A DNA stretch of 64,000 nucleotides from Elgaria multicarinata webbii (lineage: Eukaryota > Chordata > Lepidosauria > Squamata > Anguidae), in the NCBI RefSeq assembly GCF_023053635.1, contig NC_086173.1, forward strand, positions 145,485,197 to 145,549,196, read 5' to 3'. The notes beneath the pieces are model-generated. The model saw only the letters and a list, made by a program, of their open reading frames with translations, was not told where the DNA came from and did no database searches. Position 1 is the first letter of the stretch; each line of letters starts with the position of its first letter. The position numbers and the translations under genes were made by a program. This document shows, one piece after another, positions 1 to 10,608 of the stretch.

Positions 1-363
1 GGAGGGATTACCAACAACCTCCATGCCAACCACCAACCAGATCCAGACTTGATTAGATCCTGCAAGGTTGCTATATCATGATACCTTGCAGGATCTAAGC
101 AACCCTTCAGATCATGCTTTAGGACCAATGTGGGTTTTAAATATACAGCCTACCCCATCCCCCAAACCCATGAGAGATAATAAAAGCAAAAATCTCTACA
201 AATTCACACATGAGAACCTGAAATGTGTCCTGTCTTTGCCAAATTAATATTGAACTCCCAAGTTTAAATTAAGCACATACTTGTGCTGCAGTTGGCTCTT
301 GAAACGTTAACATCATAGCAGGTTATTTCACCTTGTGCCCATGACTCTGGCAGAAGAGACACA
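1..363. other. No recognisable gene or repeat
   Basis: AT-rich sequence at the window edge. I see no coding frame with family similarity and no tRNA or terminal-repeat structure. It may be intergenic or intronic DNA of a gene outside the window. Confidence 0.4.
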
Positions 364-489
364 GGTCTTAGCTAGACCTAAGGTTTATCCTGGGATCGTC
401 CCGGGGTCGTCCCTGCCTGCTCCTGGGATATCCAGTGTGTCATTTACATGAACACGGATGACCCTAGGACGATAGGTCTAGCTGAGGCC
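364..489. repeat. Short inverted-repeat MITE (GGYCTTAGCTAGACC termini)
   Basis: The left end reads ggtcttagctagacc and the right end ggtctagctgaggcc, which are near-perfect reverse complements. The body has repeated tcctgggatcgtcc-like blocks. A 485-bp relative with the same ends lies at 51421-51905. It has no coding capacity, so it is best read as a non-autonomous DNA transposon. The superfamily is not resolved because I cannot define a target duplication. Confidence 0.6.
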
Positions 490-1043
490 GCAGTTTTCCT
501 TCTCTGGAAGAGGCGCTGGGTTGAGAAGGGTTAATTCAAGGAAGGCTGCAAGCCGATATTCATTTCCCCTGGGAGTAAGTCCCATTGAACTCAATGAAGC
601 TTGCTTCAGAGCAGACAACAGATAGGATTGCACTGTAAGGGAAACCGTTTAAACATTTTGGGGATGCCTCTATTGCTTCAAAGCAAAAGCTGTGATTTGG
701 GCAGCCTTGTTAACAAAGGTGCTTGCTCTCAATTCCAGCTTTCAATATTTTCTTGGGCTACACATACCAGCCCTGTCCAATCTAAAACCTGGCAATCTGT
801 AGACATATACCATGCACATTTAGCTTTGTATATCTAATTCTTGGACCCACTTGTTTGTACTATAACCTCTAAACATAGGATGTTCTGCTTTGGGGAAATG
901 GAAAACACTTGGGTTCCAGAGTGGCTGGGTAGCGTCTCTACCTTAAAGAGAAATCGTATTGTTTACTTGGGGCTTTGTGCTTCCTGCTTCTTTGACACAA
1001 TCGTTATGGGCTGGATTACACAGGCAGAGAGAGATAACCATGT
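490..1043. other. No supported gene
   Basis: Short open frames occur on both strands, but none resembles a known family. No repeat family is recognised here. Confidence 0.35.
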
Positions 1044-1120
1044 GGTTTGAATTGAATAATTCCCCCTAAGTGTACTCCATTCACTTCCATCGAGACAGCA
1101 CCATCTGGTGGTGGAAGATC
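1044..1120 (-). repeat. Dispersed repeat containing a CCANCTAGATGGTGCTGTCTC-like block
   Basis: The reverse complement of this stretch matches 18720-18830 (gatggtgctgtctcaatgg and the following bases) and more weakly 32500-32620. Three copies in one window point to a dispersed repeat, although the latter two may be duplicates of one insertion, since both lie in the LAAO / LAAO-pseudogene introns. Confidence 0.45.
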
Positions 1121-1348
1121 CCACTTTTCCACCTTCAAAGTGGTTCTTTTAATAGCAGGATTTCTAGGGGATAGTGCTGGAGACATCCTGGTCATTGACA
1201 ATGTTGTGTAATAGACCCACAAACTTCGGTGAGTGGCCAATTTCAAGTGTGCAATAAATTCCTTCAGCCACCACAGGCCCTCCAAAAGCAACAAGAACAT
1301 CCAGAGCACAGGGGAAGAGACTAAACACCACCAATGTTTTCTGACAAT

Positions 1349-1928
1349 GCAGACTGAGGCTAGTTTGATCAAGGTTGGATTACCGAATAGACTTAAAAGT
1401 CTTAACAACCTCAAGTCCAAACACAGCAGCATGATGAATGCTGAACCTGACTGGAGGCAAAAAATAACAAACATCACACACAACTTCACAGGACTTCCTG
1501 AAACAGCCACATCCATCTCATTAGAAAGGCAAGACTACAGTTATTAAAATACGTTGTGTATGAGGCTTGATCTGTTCAATACAAAAGTATATTAAGCGTT
1601 CTGGTGAAACTGAGCAATATTCAAGCGGTCCACGAAAAAGAAACAAAAGATTTGAGGATCACTGTATTATAGGAAAGGGAGCAAAGCACACGAGCTTTGC
1701 TCTCAGAACACAAAGACTTGGGTGCAGAATCGTCTAGTGGTAGCAGAAGGAGAAATCTTTTAAAATGACATGAAGATGACTTGTTGGATGCTAATTGACA
1801 GGGGGAGGTAAGGGCATGAATCAACACTTCCCTGACATGAATGAGTCTACTCATGAGTAAAATTAAGCACACTTCAGCCTGGTCTGCATTGCAGGCCAAA
1901 CAGGGTGGCATTCATGACTTTAAATCCT
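1349..1928. repeat. Left flank of histone-variant tandem unit 1
   Basis: The segment at 1349-1385 (gactgaggctagtttgatc and following) matches 7231-7270. The segment at 1855-1928 (attaagcacacttcagcctgg and following) matches 7953-8030 and 10203-10265. This shows that the duplicated unit reached this far left before the LINE at 1929-4968 separated it from its histone gene. No coding frame is supported. Confidence 0.6.
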
Positions 1929-4924
1929 ACCCTCCTCCTCATGTACCTGGTAGCTCATCTACTGATCCCTCCTTCCTTGTGGTGCTACTCTTTAATGCCA
2001 GGTCAGTCCGCAATAAGACCTCTCTTATTCATGATTTAATCCTGGATGAGAGGGCTGACCTGGCGTGCATTACTGAGATTTGGGTGGGTGAGCTGGGTGG
2101 GGTTGATCTGACTCAGCTCTGCCCATCTGGGTACTCAGTGCAGCACCAACATAGATTGGAGGGACTGGGTGGGGGGGTCGCCGTGATTCATAGATCTTCC
2201 ATCTCTATCACCAGGAAAGCACTCCATCTTGGAGCAGGCCTTGAGGGTTTGCACCTGGTGTTGGGCCAGAGAGACAGATTGGGGATGCTGCTGGTATACT
2301 GCTGCCCGGCATCCTCCCTGACTGAGCTGGCGGAGGCAGTCTCGAGTGTGGTGTTGGAGGAACCCAGGACAGTGGTTCTGGGTGACTTCAACTTTCATGC
2401 TGAGGTTGTCTCCGGGGATCTGGCTCAGGACTTTATGGCCTCCATGACAACCATGGGGCTGTCTCAGTTTGTCATTGGCCCAACACATGAAGCAGGGCAT
2501 ACCCTGGATTTGGTTTTTGCTCCAATCTGTGAGGTGGGTAGTCTGAAGATTGGGGGTGGTGGTCCAAGTAACCCCATTGTCATGGACTATTTCCTGGTGA
2601 GATTTGAACTCATGGTGTTACTACCCTCCTGCAAGGGTGAGGGACCCATTCAGATGGTCCACCCCAGGAGACTGATGGAATCCAATGGATTTCTGAATGC
2701 TCTTGGGGATTTTCCAGTGGAGAGAGCTGGTGTTCCAGCTGAGATCCTAGTCTCACTGTGGAACGGTGAGATGCGGAGGGCCATCGACTTGATCGCACCT
2801 GAGTGCCCTCTCCAGTCCCGTAGAGCCTGCTCTGCTCCTTGATATACTAAGGAGTTGCAGTCAGTGAAACAGGCTGGACGTCGGCTAGAGCGCAAATGGC
2901 GCAAGACTCGAAGCGAAGATGACCAAGCACGCTGTAGAGCGCATAATTGTGCCTATTATGTGGCAGTGCGGGCAGCAAAGAAGGCTTATTTCGCTGTCTC
3001 CATTGCCTCCTTGAGTAGCCATCCAGAGGAGCTCTTCCGGGTGGTCCGGGGGCTGCTAAAATCATCCCCAGCAAATGGGGCCTTGGCCTCATCGAGGACC
3101 CGCTGTGACCTTTTTGCATCACACTTTGAGGACAAGATTGCTTCTCTCCACAGCGAGCTTGACATTGTTTTTAGTGCAGCTCCAGTTGAGGTGTCCGATG
3201 CCACCATCTGTCTGATTTTGTGGGATCAATTCCAGTTATTGCGGCCTGATGATGTGGACAAGGTGCTTGCAGCAGTGCGACCGACCACTTGCCCTCTCGA
3301 TCCCTGTCCCTCCTGGCTTATAAAAGCAAGCCGAGGGGGTCTGACTGGGTAGGTGCAGGGGGTGATAAATGCTTCTCTCCGGGAAGGGGTGGTCCCTGCT
3401 GTCCTTAAGGAGGCAGTAGTGCGACCACTCCTGAAGAAGCCCACCCTGGACCCGATGGTATTAGGCAACTACCGCCCAGTTGCTAACACTTCTTTTTTAG
3501 GGAAGGTACTTGAGAGGGTTGTGGCGGAGCAACTGCAGGCACTCTTGGAGGATACTGATTATCTAGATCCATTCCAGTCTGGGTTCCGATCTGGTTACGG
3601 GACTGAATCAGCCTTGGTCGCCCTGATGGATGACCTTTATCGAGAGAGGGACAGGGGGAATGCAACCCTGTTAATCCTGATCGATCTCTCGGCGGCTTTT
3701 GATACCATCGACCATGGTATCCTCCTGGATCGACTCTGTGGGATGGGCATCGGAGGCACTGTTTTACAGTGGTTCCGGTCCTACCTATGGGGTCATTTTC
3801 AGAGAGTAGCATTGGGTGACCAGTCCTCGGCCTCTTGGCAATTGAGCTATGGAGTGCCACAGGGCACCATCTTGTCCCCAATGTTATTTAACATCTATAT
3901 GAAGCCGTTGGGAGCGATCATTAGGGGTTTTGGAGCTAAATGCCATCAATACGCTGATGACACGCAGCTCTATCTCCCTGTGACAACTGAATCACGTGAG
4001 GCTGTGCAGGTCCTGGACCAGTGCCTAGACTCAGTAATGGGCTGGATGAGGGCCAATAAACTAAGACTGAATCCTGGCAAGACGGAAGCCCTGTGGGTGA
4101 GCGGTTCCTGAGTCCAGGAGACAGGCTCATTGCCTGTTCTGGATGGGGTTGCACTGCCTCTGAAAGAACAGGTTCATAGTTTGGGGGTACTCTTAAACCC
4201 ATTTCTGTCGTTGGAGGCTCAAGTAGGTACCATGGCTTGGAGTGCCTTTTACCATCTTCGGTTGGTTCGCCAACTATGGCCTCTCCTGGACAGGGATAGC
4301 TTGGCCACAGTGGTACAGGCATTGGTAACCTCAAGATTGGATTACTGCAATGCGCTCTATGTGGGACTGCCCTTGAAGCTGCTCCGGAAGCTGGAGCTAG
4401 TGCAGAATGCTGCAGCTCGGCTGTTGTCTGGAGCTGCCCCTTTCCAGCATGTAACTCCTCTGCTGAGGGAACTGCACTGGCTGCCTATTCACTACCGGGC
4501 CAGGTTTAAGGTTCTTGTACTTGTGTACAAAGCCCTAAACAACTTGGGAACAGGATACCAGAGAGAGCGCCTTCTCCCCTACCAACCTGCCCAGTCACTG
4601 AGGCCATCTGAGGGCCTGCTCCTGGTGGTTCCACCTAGATCCACCCTCCGATTGGAGTCCACCAGGGGAAGAGCCTTCAGCGTGGTGGCGCCCCTCCTGT
4701 GGAACTCCCTGCCTCTGGAGGTCAGGCAGGCTCCAACCTTGTACTCCTTTCAGCGCCTCCTGAAAACATCTTTATTCCAAGAAGCCTTTCTTTAACATGC
4801 AGCCTTGGATTTCTGATTTTGCTTCTTTTAAATTTTGTTTTAACTGTTTTATTCTGTTTTTATTTTCATTTTACCTTGTACACCGCTCCGAAATTTTTCA
4901 GTGGGGAGCGGTATATAAATATTC

Positions 4925-4967
<43 letters not shown>

Positions 4968-4968
4968 A
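1929..4968 (+). mobile_element. L2-clade LINE, nearly full ORF, flanked by a 9-bp target duplication
   Basis: A non-LTR retrotransposon. The 9-bp duplication ttaaatcct lies at 1920-1928 and 4969-4977. One reading frame runs from the 5' end to 4795. It gives an AP-endonuclease domain (FNARSVRNK at about 1993, GGGVAVIHR at about 2170, VVLGDFNFH at about 2371), then reverse transcriptase (GNYRPVAN at about 3464, [11 protein letters not shown] at about 3681, [14 protein letters not shown] at about 3850, YADDTQLY at about 3950) and a C-terminal region with [13 protein letters not shown]. The frame never shifts. It is cut only by three stops: TGA 2840-2842, TAG 3350-3352 and TGA 4109-4111. The 3' UTR has the hairpin-like accgctccg...ggagcggta and ends in (AAAT)n. 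AFDT(I/V)DH fits the L2 clade better than CR1. The element is 5'-truncated near the endonuclease start and no longer autonomous, but young. Confidence 0.9.
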
Positions 4969-5029
4969 TTAAATCCTGCTTTGGTAAAGAAGGTCTGGCT
5001 ATGGACATCTCAGCCAGGTTTTAGGTTGA

Positions 5030-5090
5030 TGGAATGTCTTTATATATTTTTAAACTGCCCAATAGCTGAAGCTCTCTGGGCAGTTCAAAT
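5030..5090 (-). repeat. LINE 3'-end fragment present only in unit 1
   Basis: The sequence actgcccaatagctgaagc, followed by ctctctgggcagttc, is the reverse complement of the common L2-type LINE tail (cgcccagagagcttyggctattgggcgg). Units 2 and 3 lack it at the same position, so it entered after the units separated. Confidence 0.55.
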
Positions 5091-5296
5091 GCATTCTCTG
5101 AAAAGATGCTAGTGATGATGATAGTGGCTGAGGATGCTGAAAGCTGATTTTCTTTGCAAAATCATCTTCCAGGAGCCAAGGAGTTGTCAGATTCATGTGC
5201 ATCATAACAGGGCAAGGATAATAATCACATTTAGGGTAACAATGGTTCCTTGGCTACAGTGAAGGTAAAGCCACCCAGTCATAATGCAGCTCCTTC

Positions 5297-5318
5297 ATTT
5301 GCATGCTGTTGCCTATAA
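5297..5318 (+). promoter_or_regulatory. Octamer and TATA-like promoter of H2B-variant gene 1
   Basis: A perfect octamer ATTTGCAT lies at 5297-5304 and a CTATAA element follows at 5313-5318, about 62 bases before the ATG. In known vertebrate H2B genes an ATTTGCAT octamer just upstream of TATA is the hallmark element bound by Oct-1 (POU2F1). The same arrangement and spacing occur before all three copies. Confidence 0.75.
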
Positions 5319-5379
5319 CTGATGGTGCTTGGCCAAAGTCTGGTGACATTTGAGGCAGGTGCTTAAGGAGAAAAGAACA

Positions 5380-5832
5380 ATGGCTGCTAAACAGCAAGGC
5401 ATGAAGAAAACCAGGGATGTGAAGAGAAAGACGACCCAGAAGAAGAATCAAAAAGTCGGACGGAAGCAGAAGAAGCTGCAGACTCAAAAGCAGAAGAAGC
5501 GCCAGTCTCCTCTTAAGCGTCAAGTCAAGCGGCCGTATGCCAAAAAGGCAGTGAGCGGTGAGCAGGAGAAGAAGATCTTTTCCCCAAGGCTCTTTGCATC
5601 CAAGGTACTGCGGCAGATGCCCAAGGTGCGGATGGAGGCCAATGCCAGGGGTCTGGTGAAGACCTTGTTGACGGACCTCTATCACCAGGTGGCCACCGAG
5701 GTAGAAACCCTGAGCCAGAAGGATGAGTCGTCCACCATCACCGGTGCTGATGTGCAAACTGCCTTGAAGGGGGCCATGGAAAAGGAGTTGGCCAAGCACA
5801 CGGCCGAACCCACCACCAATGAATGTGCCTAG
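5380..5832 (+). CDS. Divergent histone H2B variant, tandem copy 1
   Basis: Intronless gene for a 150-residue protein. Residues 1-65 form a very basic Lys/Gln/Arg-rich tail, about twice the usual H2B tail length. Residues 66-140 form a histone fold that aligns with H2B. SKVLRQMP (74-81) matches H2B YKVLKQVHP, SSTITGADVQTAL (117-129) matches RSTITSREIQTAV, and ELAKHT (136-141) matches ELAKHA. The C-terminal helix is shorter than in H2B and ends NECA. The open frame extends 30 bases further up, but the ATG at 5380 has a strong Kozak context (A at -3, G at +4). Similar long-tailed, divergent H2Bs in amniotes (H2B.W, H2B.L/subH2B) are testis-specific. A germ-line role here is inference, and orthology to one of those is not established. 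Copies 2 and 3 follow in the same orientation. Confidence 0.85.
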   Translation: MAAKQQGMKKTRDVKRKTTQKKNQKVGRKQKKLQTQKQKKRQSPLKRQVKRPYAKKAVSGEQEKKIFSPRLFASKVLRQMPKVRMEANARGLVKTLLTDLYHQVATEVETLSQKDESSTITGADVQTALKGAMEKELAKHTAEPTTNECA

Positions 5833-6031
5833 AGGAACATGCCTCCCCTTCTCCAGCTGGGGCAAGAAGGGAGAGGACTAAACGGTGCCCGGAGAAAGAT
5901 CCCAATAATGTCTGAGAGAACCAGCAGAGGTTGAGTGGGGGGAACAGCCATGATCAAATATATATATTTGAAAGAACTGTTTGTGGAGCTGTTTCTAAAT
6001 GGAAAAGAAACACCATATATGAACTTCTTCC

Positions 6032-6037
6032 AATAAA
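6032..6037 (+). terminator. Polyadenylation signal of H2B-variant gene 1
   Basis: AATAAA lies about 200 bases after the stop and is followed by a GT-rich stretch (gtgtgtgactgtgtc). I find no canonical histone 3' stem-loop, so the mRNA is probably polyadenylated, as for replacement or germ-line histone variants. The signal is conserved in the other two copies. Confidence 0.7.
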
Positions 6038-6534
6038 TCAGGGGTTTTGCAGCTTTATTCACCGAAGTGTGTGACTGTGTCTATGTTTTGTTTTTCAACA
6101 TGGGGATTTGCGGTTGGGTTGTGGGTTGACTATAAGGCACAGTTGAGAACTTCTGGTCTAGGAGCCAGATCTGGGTCACAATATGGCCTTCTGGATTTCT
6201 CTAGATGACCATGCCACTGTACCCCAACCACTGATCATTTGTGGTTTCACGGCTTCTTTGCCTTCTCTGTCCCCCCTTCTAAAAAGCTTTAAATGCTTCT
6301 CCTAAGGCCTGGTTAATGGCAGTAGAAGTTTCAAGCTAATATATGTGGTATTTTTTGGTATTTTATTTCTACCCCTTTAGCTTTCGACCCCACCCTTTGT
6401 GCCTTTGCCCCCCCCCCCAACCCCACCACTGGAATGTGGCCCAAGAGCTTCTCCAAAGTGCAATTCAACCCTCATGCTAAAAGGGGTTCAACACCCTGGT
6501 GTAAATAAAATGTTGACTTACAAAGCCACCAAGG

Positions 6535-7048
6535 CATAAAATTAAGCAAGAGTCAGATAATTGCAGGTGTAACCATGTCTTGAACATCTATTTCCTATGG
6601 AGATTTATAATTCTAGTCTACTATAAAGCCCTATATGGCTCAGGTCCAGGTTATTTGATAGGCCATATTCTCCCTTATGAGCCTGCCCATGCTTTGAGAT
6701 CTTCTGGAGAAGCCCTTCTTTCAGTCCCACCATCTTCACAGGCGCGCTTGGTGGGAATGTGGGAGAGGGCCTTCTCGGTGGCTGTTCCAGTGCTCTGGAA
6801 CTCTCTTCCTGGGAAGCTAGGCTGGCTTCCTCCTTGATGGGCTTTCGGAAGCAGGCTCAAACTTGTTTGTTCAGCAGGCGTTTGGAGACTAATTTGGTCC
6901 TCCTTCTATGTTAATTACTTATAATTTTGCTGTGTATTTTAAACTGGGGTGTTTTTTTTTACATTTCTTTTCCTAGGTTTTACAATGTATCTTTTAAACT
7001 TTGTAAGACCGCCTTGAGGCCCAGTATTGGGCAAAAGGTGAGATACAA

Positions 7049-7110
<62 letters not shown>

Positions 7111-7252
7111 TAGCAGAGATCGCCAAACAATGGCCTGCATGCTCTATTCATATGATCCCCATAAAGATTGTGGAAGAGTCCAGATTGTTTGTTCTGGCTC
7201 TGCACTTGATTTTTTCCCCTGATGCTGGAGACTGAGGTTGTTTTGATCAAGG
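6535..7252 (+). mobile_element. Unit-1-specific segment holding an L2-clade LINE 3' fragment and (AAT)n
   Basis: This 718-bp block is missing from unit 2, where ccaccaagg joins directly to tcagattattg. It contains the end of an L2-clade ORF (from about 6610: YKALYGSGPGYL, then a serine-rich and WNSLP stretch, with frame breaks), the 3' UTR ttgtaagaccgccttgaggc, and an (AAT)n run at about 7050-7110. The short shared sequence caagg at both edges suggests a deletion in unit 2 rather than a clean insertion here. Confidence 0.7.
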
Positions 7253-7278
7253 TCAGATTATTGAACAGGCTACAAATA

Positions 7279-7595
7279 GGGTGACCCTATGGAAAGGAGG
7301 ACATTGCTCCTGTATCTTTAACAGTTGCATAGAAAAGGGAATTTCAGCAGGTGTCATTTGTATGCATGTCGCACCTGGTGAAATTTCTTCTTCATCACAA
7401 TTAAAGCTGCAGGAGCTATACTGCAGCTATACTGTGACCAGGTTTAAAAGAGGGTGGGGCACCTGCAGCTTTAACTATTGTGATGAAGAGGAAATTTCAC
7501 CAGGTGCGATATGCATACAAATTACACCTGCTGAAATTCCCTTTTCTATGCAGCTATTAGAGACACAGGAGCCCTATTCTCATTTTCATATGGCC
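7279..7595. mobile_element. Palindromic TA-target MITE, copy a
   Basis: A roughly 315-bp element whose two halves are reverse complements of each other. It starts gggtgaccctatgg after a TA. Its right end has decayed (tatggcctag). The halves contain agttgcatagaaaagggaa and its complement. The same insertion is in unit 3 (9547-9864), so it predates that duplication. Confidence 0.8.
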
Positions 7596-8284
7596 TAGCA
7601 TTGCCTAGATGATAGGATTGCTAGATGATAAGAAGTTGTTTATGATCTCATCTAAGTCTACCTATGATAGGATTATTTAGAACTCTTTTACTTGATCTTA
7701 AATAAACCTCAGTAATTTGGGCACTGGAGAGAATAGATCTTTTGTCTAACCTGCATCATCCATGCACCTAGACTGTGTGTCCATGCTACAGGCTGGCAAG
7801 GAAAAGCTAAAAGGAAGCTATGTATCAGGCTCCTTGCCTGGTGAAGACCAAGGCTTGCTAACAGTGCTCCTCCACTCTCAGGTTAATTCCAGCAGCTCTT
7901 ATGGGCCTCCTGTTTGAAATTAAGAAGATGTTGGCAGTCTTCCCATGGATAAAATTAAACACGCTCCAGCCTGGTCTGCATTGCAGGAGAGACAGGGTAA
8001 TAATATTCATGACATTAAAGCCAGTTTTGGTAAAGGTCTAGCTATGGATATCCCAGCCAGGTTTTAGGCTGGTGGAATATAAATTGATTCTCTCAAAACA
8101 TGCTAGGGATAATAATGATAGCTTTTGAAAGCTGATTTTCATTGCAAATTCATCTTCCAGGAGCCAAGGAGTTGTCAGGCTCATGTGCATCATAACAGGG
8201 CAAGGATAATAATCACATTTAGGGTAACAATGGTTCCTTGGCTACAGTGAAGGTAAAGCCACCCAGTCATAATGCAGCTCCTTC

Positions 8285-8306
8285 ATTTGCATGCTGTTGC
8301 CTATAA
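8285..8306 (+). promoter_or_regulatory. Octamer and TATA-like promoter of H2B-variant gene 2
   Basis: ATTTGCAT at 8285-8292 and CTATAA at 8301-8306, with the same spacing to each other and to the ATG as in copy 1. Confidence 0.75.
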
Positions 8307-8367
8307 CTGATGGTGCTTGGCCAAAGTCTGGTGACATTTGAGGCAGGTGCTTAAGGAGAAAAGAACA

Positions 8368-8820
8368 ATGGCTGCTAAACAGCAAGGCATGAAGAAAACC
8401 AGGGATGTGAAGAGAAAGACGACCCAGAAGAAGAATCAAAAAGTCGGACGGAAGCAGAAGAAGCTGCAGACTCAAAAACAGAAGAAGTGCCAGTCTCCTC
8501 TAAAGCGTCAAGTCAAGCGGACGTATGCCAAAAAGGCAGTGAGTGGTGAGCAGGAGAAGAAGATCTTTTCCCCAAGGCTCTTTGCATCCAAGGTACTGCG
8601 GCAGATGCCCAAGGTGCGGATGGAGGCCAATGCCAGGGGTCTGGTGAAGACCTTGTTGACGGACCTCTATCACCAGGTGGCCACCGAGGTAGAAACTCTG
8701 AGCCAGAAGGATGAGTCGTCCACCATCACCTGTGCTGATGTGCAAACTGCCTTGAAGGGGGCCATGGAAAAGGAGTTGGCCAAGCACACGGCCGAACCCA
8801 CCACCAATGAATGTGCCTAG
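8368..8820 (+). CDS. Divergent histone H2B variant, tandem copy 2
   Basis: Intact 150-codon frame with the same domain plan as copy 1: a basic tail at about 1-65 and an H2B-type histone fold at about 66-140. By eye it differs from copy 1 at three residues: R41C, P52T and G122C. The octamer, TATA-like box, Kozak ATG and 3' AATAAA are all kept, so it looks expressible. The near-identity of coding and flanking sequence indicates recent duplication or gene conversion with copy 1. It carries no intron. Confidence 0.84.
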   Translation: MAAKQQGMKKTRDVKRKTTQKKNQKVGRKQKKLQTQKQKKCQSPLKRQVKRTYAKKAVSGEQEKKIFSPRLFASKVLRQMPKVRMEANARGLVKTLLTDLYHQVATEVETLSQKDESSTITCADVQTALKGAMEKELAKHTAEPTTNECA

Positions 8821-9019
8821 AGGAACATGCCTCCCCTTCTCCAGCTGGGGCAAGAAGGGAGAGGACCAAACGGTGCGAAGAGAAAGATCTCAAGGATGCC
8901 TGAGAAAACCAGCAGAGGCTGAGTGGGGGGAACAGCCATGATCAAATATATATATTTGAAAGAACTGTTTGTGGAGCTGCTTCTAAATGGAAAAGAAACA
9001 CCATATATGAACTTCTTCC

Positions 9020-9025
9020 AATAAA
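9020..9025 (+). terminator. Polyadenylation signal of H2B-variant gene 2
   Basis: AATAAA in the same context as copy 1 (cttccaataaatcaggg), with a GT-rich stretch downstream and no histone stem-loop. Confidence 0.7.
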
Positions 9026-9546
9026 TCAGGGTTTTTGCAGCTTTATTCACTGAAGTGTGTGACTGTGTCTGTTTTGTTTTTCAACGTGGGGATTTGCGTT
9101 TGGGTTGTGGGTTGACTATAAGGCACAGTTGAGAACTTCTGGTCCAGGAGCCAGATCTGGGGTCACAATATGGTCTTCTGGATTTCTCTAGATGACCATG
9201 CCACTGTACCCCAACTACTGATCATTTTTTGGTTTCACGGCTTCTTTGCCTTCCCTATCCCCCTTCTAAAAAGCTTTAAATGCTTCTCCTAAGGCCTGGT
9301 TAATAGCAGTAGAAGTTTCAAGCTAATATATGTGGTATTTTTTGGTATTTTAGTTGTACCCCTTTAGCTCTTGACCCCACCCTTTGTGCCTTTGCCCCCC
9401 CCCCAACCCCACCACTGGAATGTGGCCCAAGAGCATCTCCAAAGTGCAATTCAACCCTCGTGCTAAAAGAGGTTCAACTCCCTGGTGTGAATAAAATGTT
9501 GACTTACAAAGCCACCAAGGTCAGATTATTGAACAGGCTACAAATA

Positions 9547-9864
9547 GGGTGACCATATGAAAAGGAGGACAGGGCTCTTGTATCTTTAACAGTTGCATAG
9601 AAAAGGGAATTTCAGGAGGTGTCATTTGTATGCATGTCGCACCTGGTGAAATTTCTTCTTCATCACAACAGTTAAAGCTGCAGGAGCTATACTGCAGCTA
9701 TAGTGTGACCAGATTTAAAATAGGGCAGGGCACCTACAGCTTTAACTGTTGTGATGAAGAGGAAATTTCACCAGGTGCGATATGCATACAAATGACACCT
9801 GCTGAAATTCCCTTTTCTAAGCAACTGATACAGGAGCCCTATCCTCCTTTTCATATGGTCACCC
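9547..9864. mobile_element. Palindromic TA-target MITE, copy b
   Basis: It starts gggtgaccatatg and ends catatggtcaccc, flanked by TA on both sides. It shares its integration site with copy a and so was inherited through unit duplication. A TA target points to a Tc1/mariner-type source. Confidence 0.85.
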
Positions 9865-10525
9865 TAGGATTTCTAGATGATAGGAAGTTGTTGCTGATCT
9901 CATCTAAGTCTACCTATGATAGGATTATTAAGAACTCTTTTACTTGATCATAAATAAACCTCAGTAATTTGGGCACTAGAGAGAATAGATCTTTTGTCTA
10001 ACTTTCATCTCCCATGCACCTAGACTGTGTGCCCATGCTACAGGCTGGCAAGGAAAAGCTAAAAGGAAGCTATGGATCATCTTCCTTGCCTGGTGAAGAC
10101 CAAGGCTTGCTAATAGTGCTTCTCCACTCTCAGGTTAATTCCAGCAGCTCTTATGAGCGTCCTGTTTGAGATTAAGGAGATGTTGGCAGTCTTCCCTTGG
10201 ATAAAATTAAGCACACTCCAACCTGGTCTGCAGAGACAGGGTAATATTCATGACATTAAAGCCAGTTTTGGTAAAGGTCTAGCTATGGATATCCCAGCCA
10301 GGTTTTAGGCTGGTGGAATATAAGCTGATTCGCTCAAAACATGCTAGGGAAAATAATGATGCTGTTGAAAGCTCATTTTCATTGCAAAAATAATCTTCCA
10401 GGAGCCAAGGAGTTGTCAGACTCATGTGCATCATAACAGGGCAAGGATAATAATCACATTTAGGGTAACAATGGTTCCTTGGCTACAGCGAAGGTAAAGC
10501 CACCCAGTCATAATGTAGCTCCTTC

Positions 10526-10547
10526 ATTTGCATGCTGTTGCCTATAA
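10526..10547 (+). promoter_or_regulatory. Octamer and TATA-like promoter of H2B-variant gene 3
   Basis: ATTTGCAT at 10526-10533 and CTATAA at 10542-10547. It is conserved even though the coding region of this copy is the most diverged. Confidence 0.75.
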
Positions 10548-10608
10548 CTGATGGTGCTTGGCCAAAGTCTGGTGACATTTGAGGCAAGTGCTTAAGGAGA
10601 AAAGAACA

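Larger units (their letters stand above)
7253..9520 (+). repeat. Tandem unit 2 of the histone-variant array
   Basis: The unit runs from tcagattattgaacaggc to ccaccaagg. It carries a palindromic MITE (7279-7595), a 5' flank, the H2B variant and its 3' flank. ATG-to-ATG distances are 2988 bp (copy 1 to 2) and 2241 bp (copy 2 to 3). Most of the difference is the 718-bp block at 6535-7252. Confidence 0.85.

Noticed and set aside
5350-5379. Ten extra in-frame codons upstream of each H2B-variant ATG
   Set aside because: They begin with TTG; the ATG at 5380 has a strong Kozak context and lies at the right distance from the TATA-like box.
5254-5865. 203-codon open frame on the minus strand across histone copy 1 (and its counterparts at copies 2 and 3)
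   Set aside because: It is the antisense shadow of the H2B-variant gene; its hydrophobic Leu-rich product mirrors Lys/Gln codons and has no family similarity.
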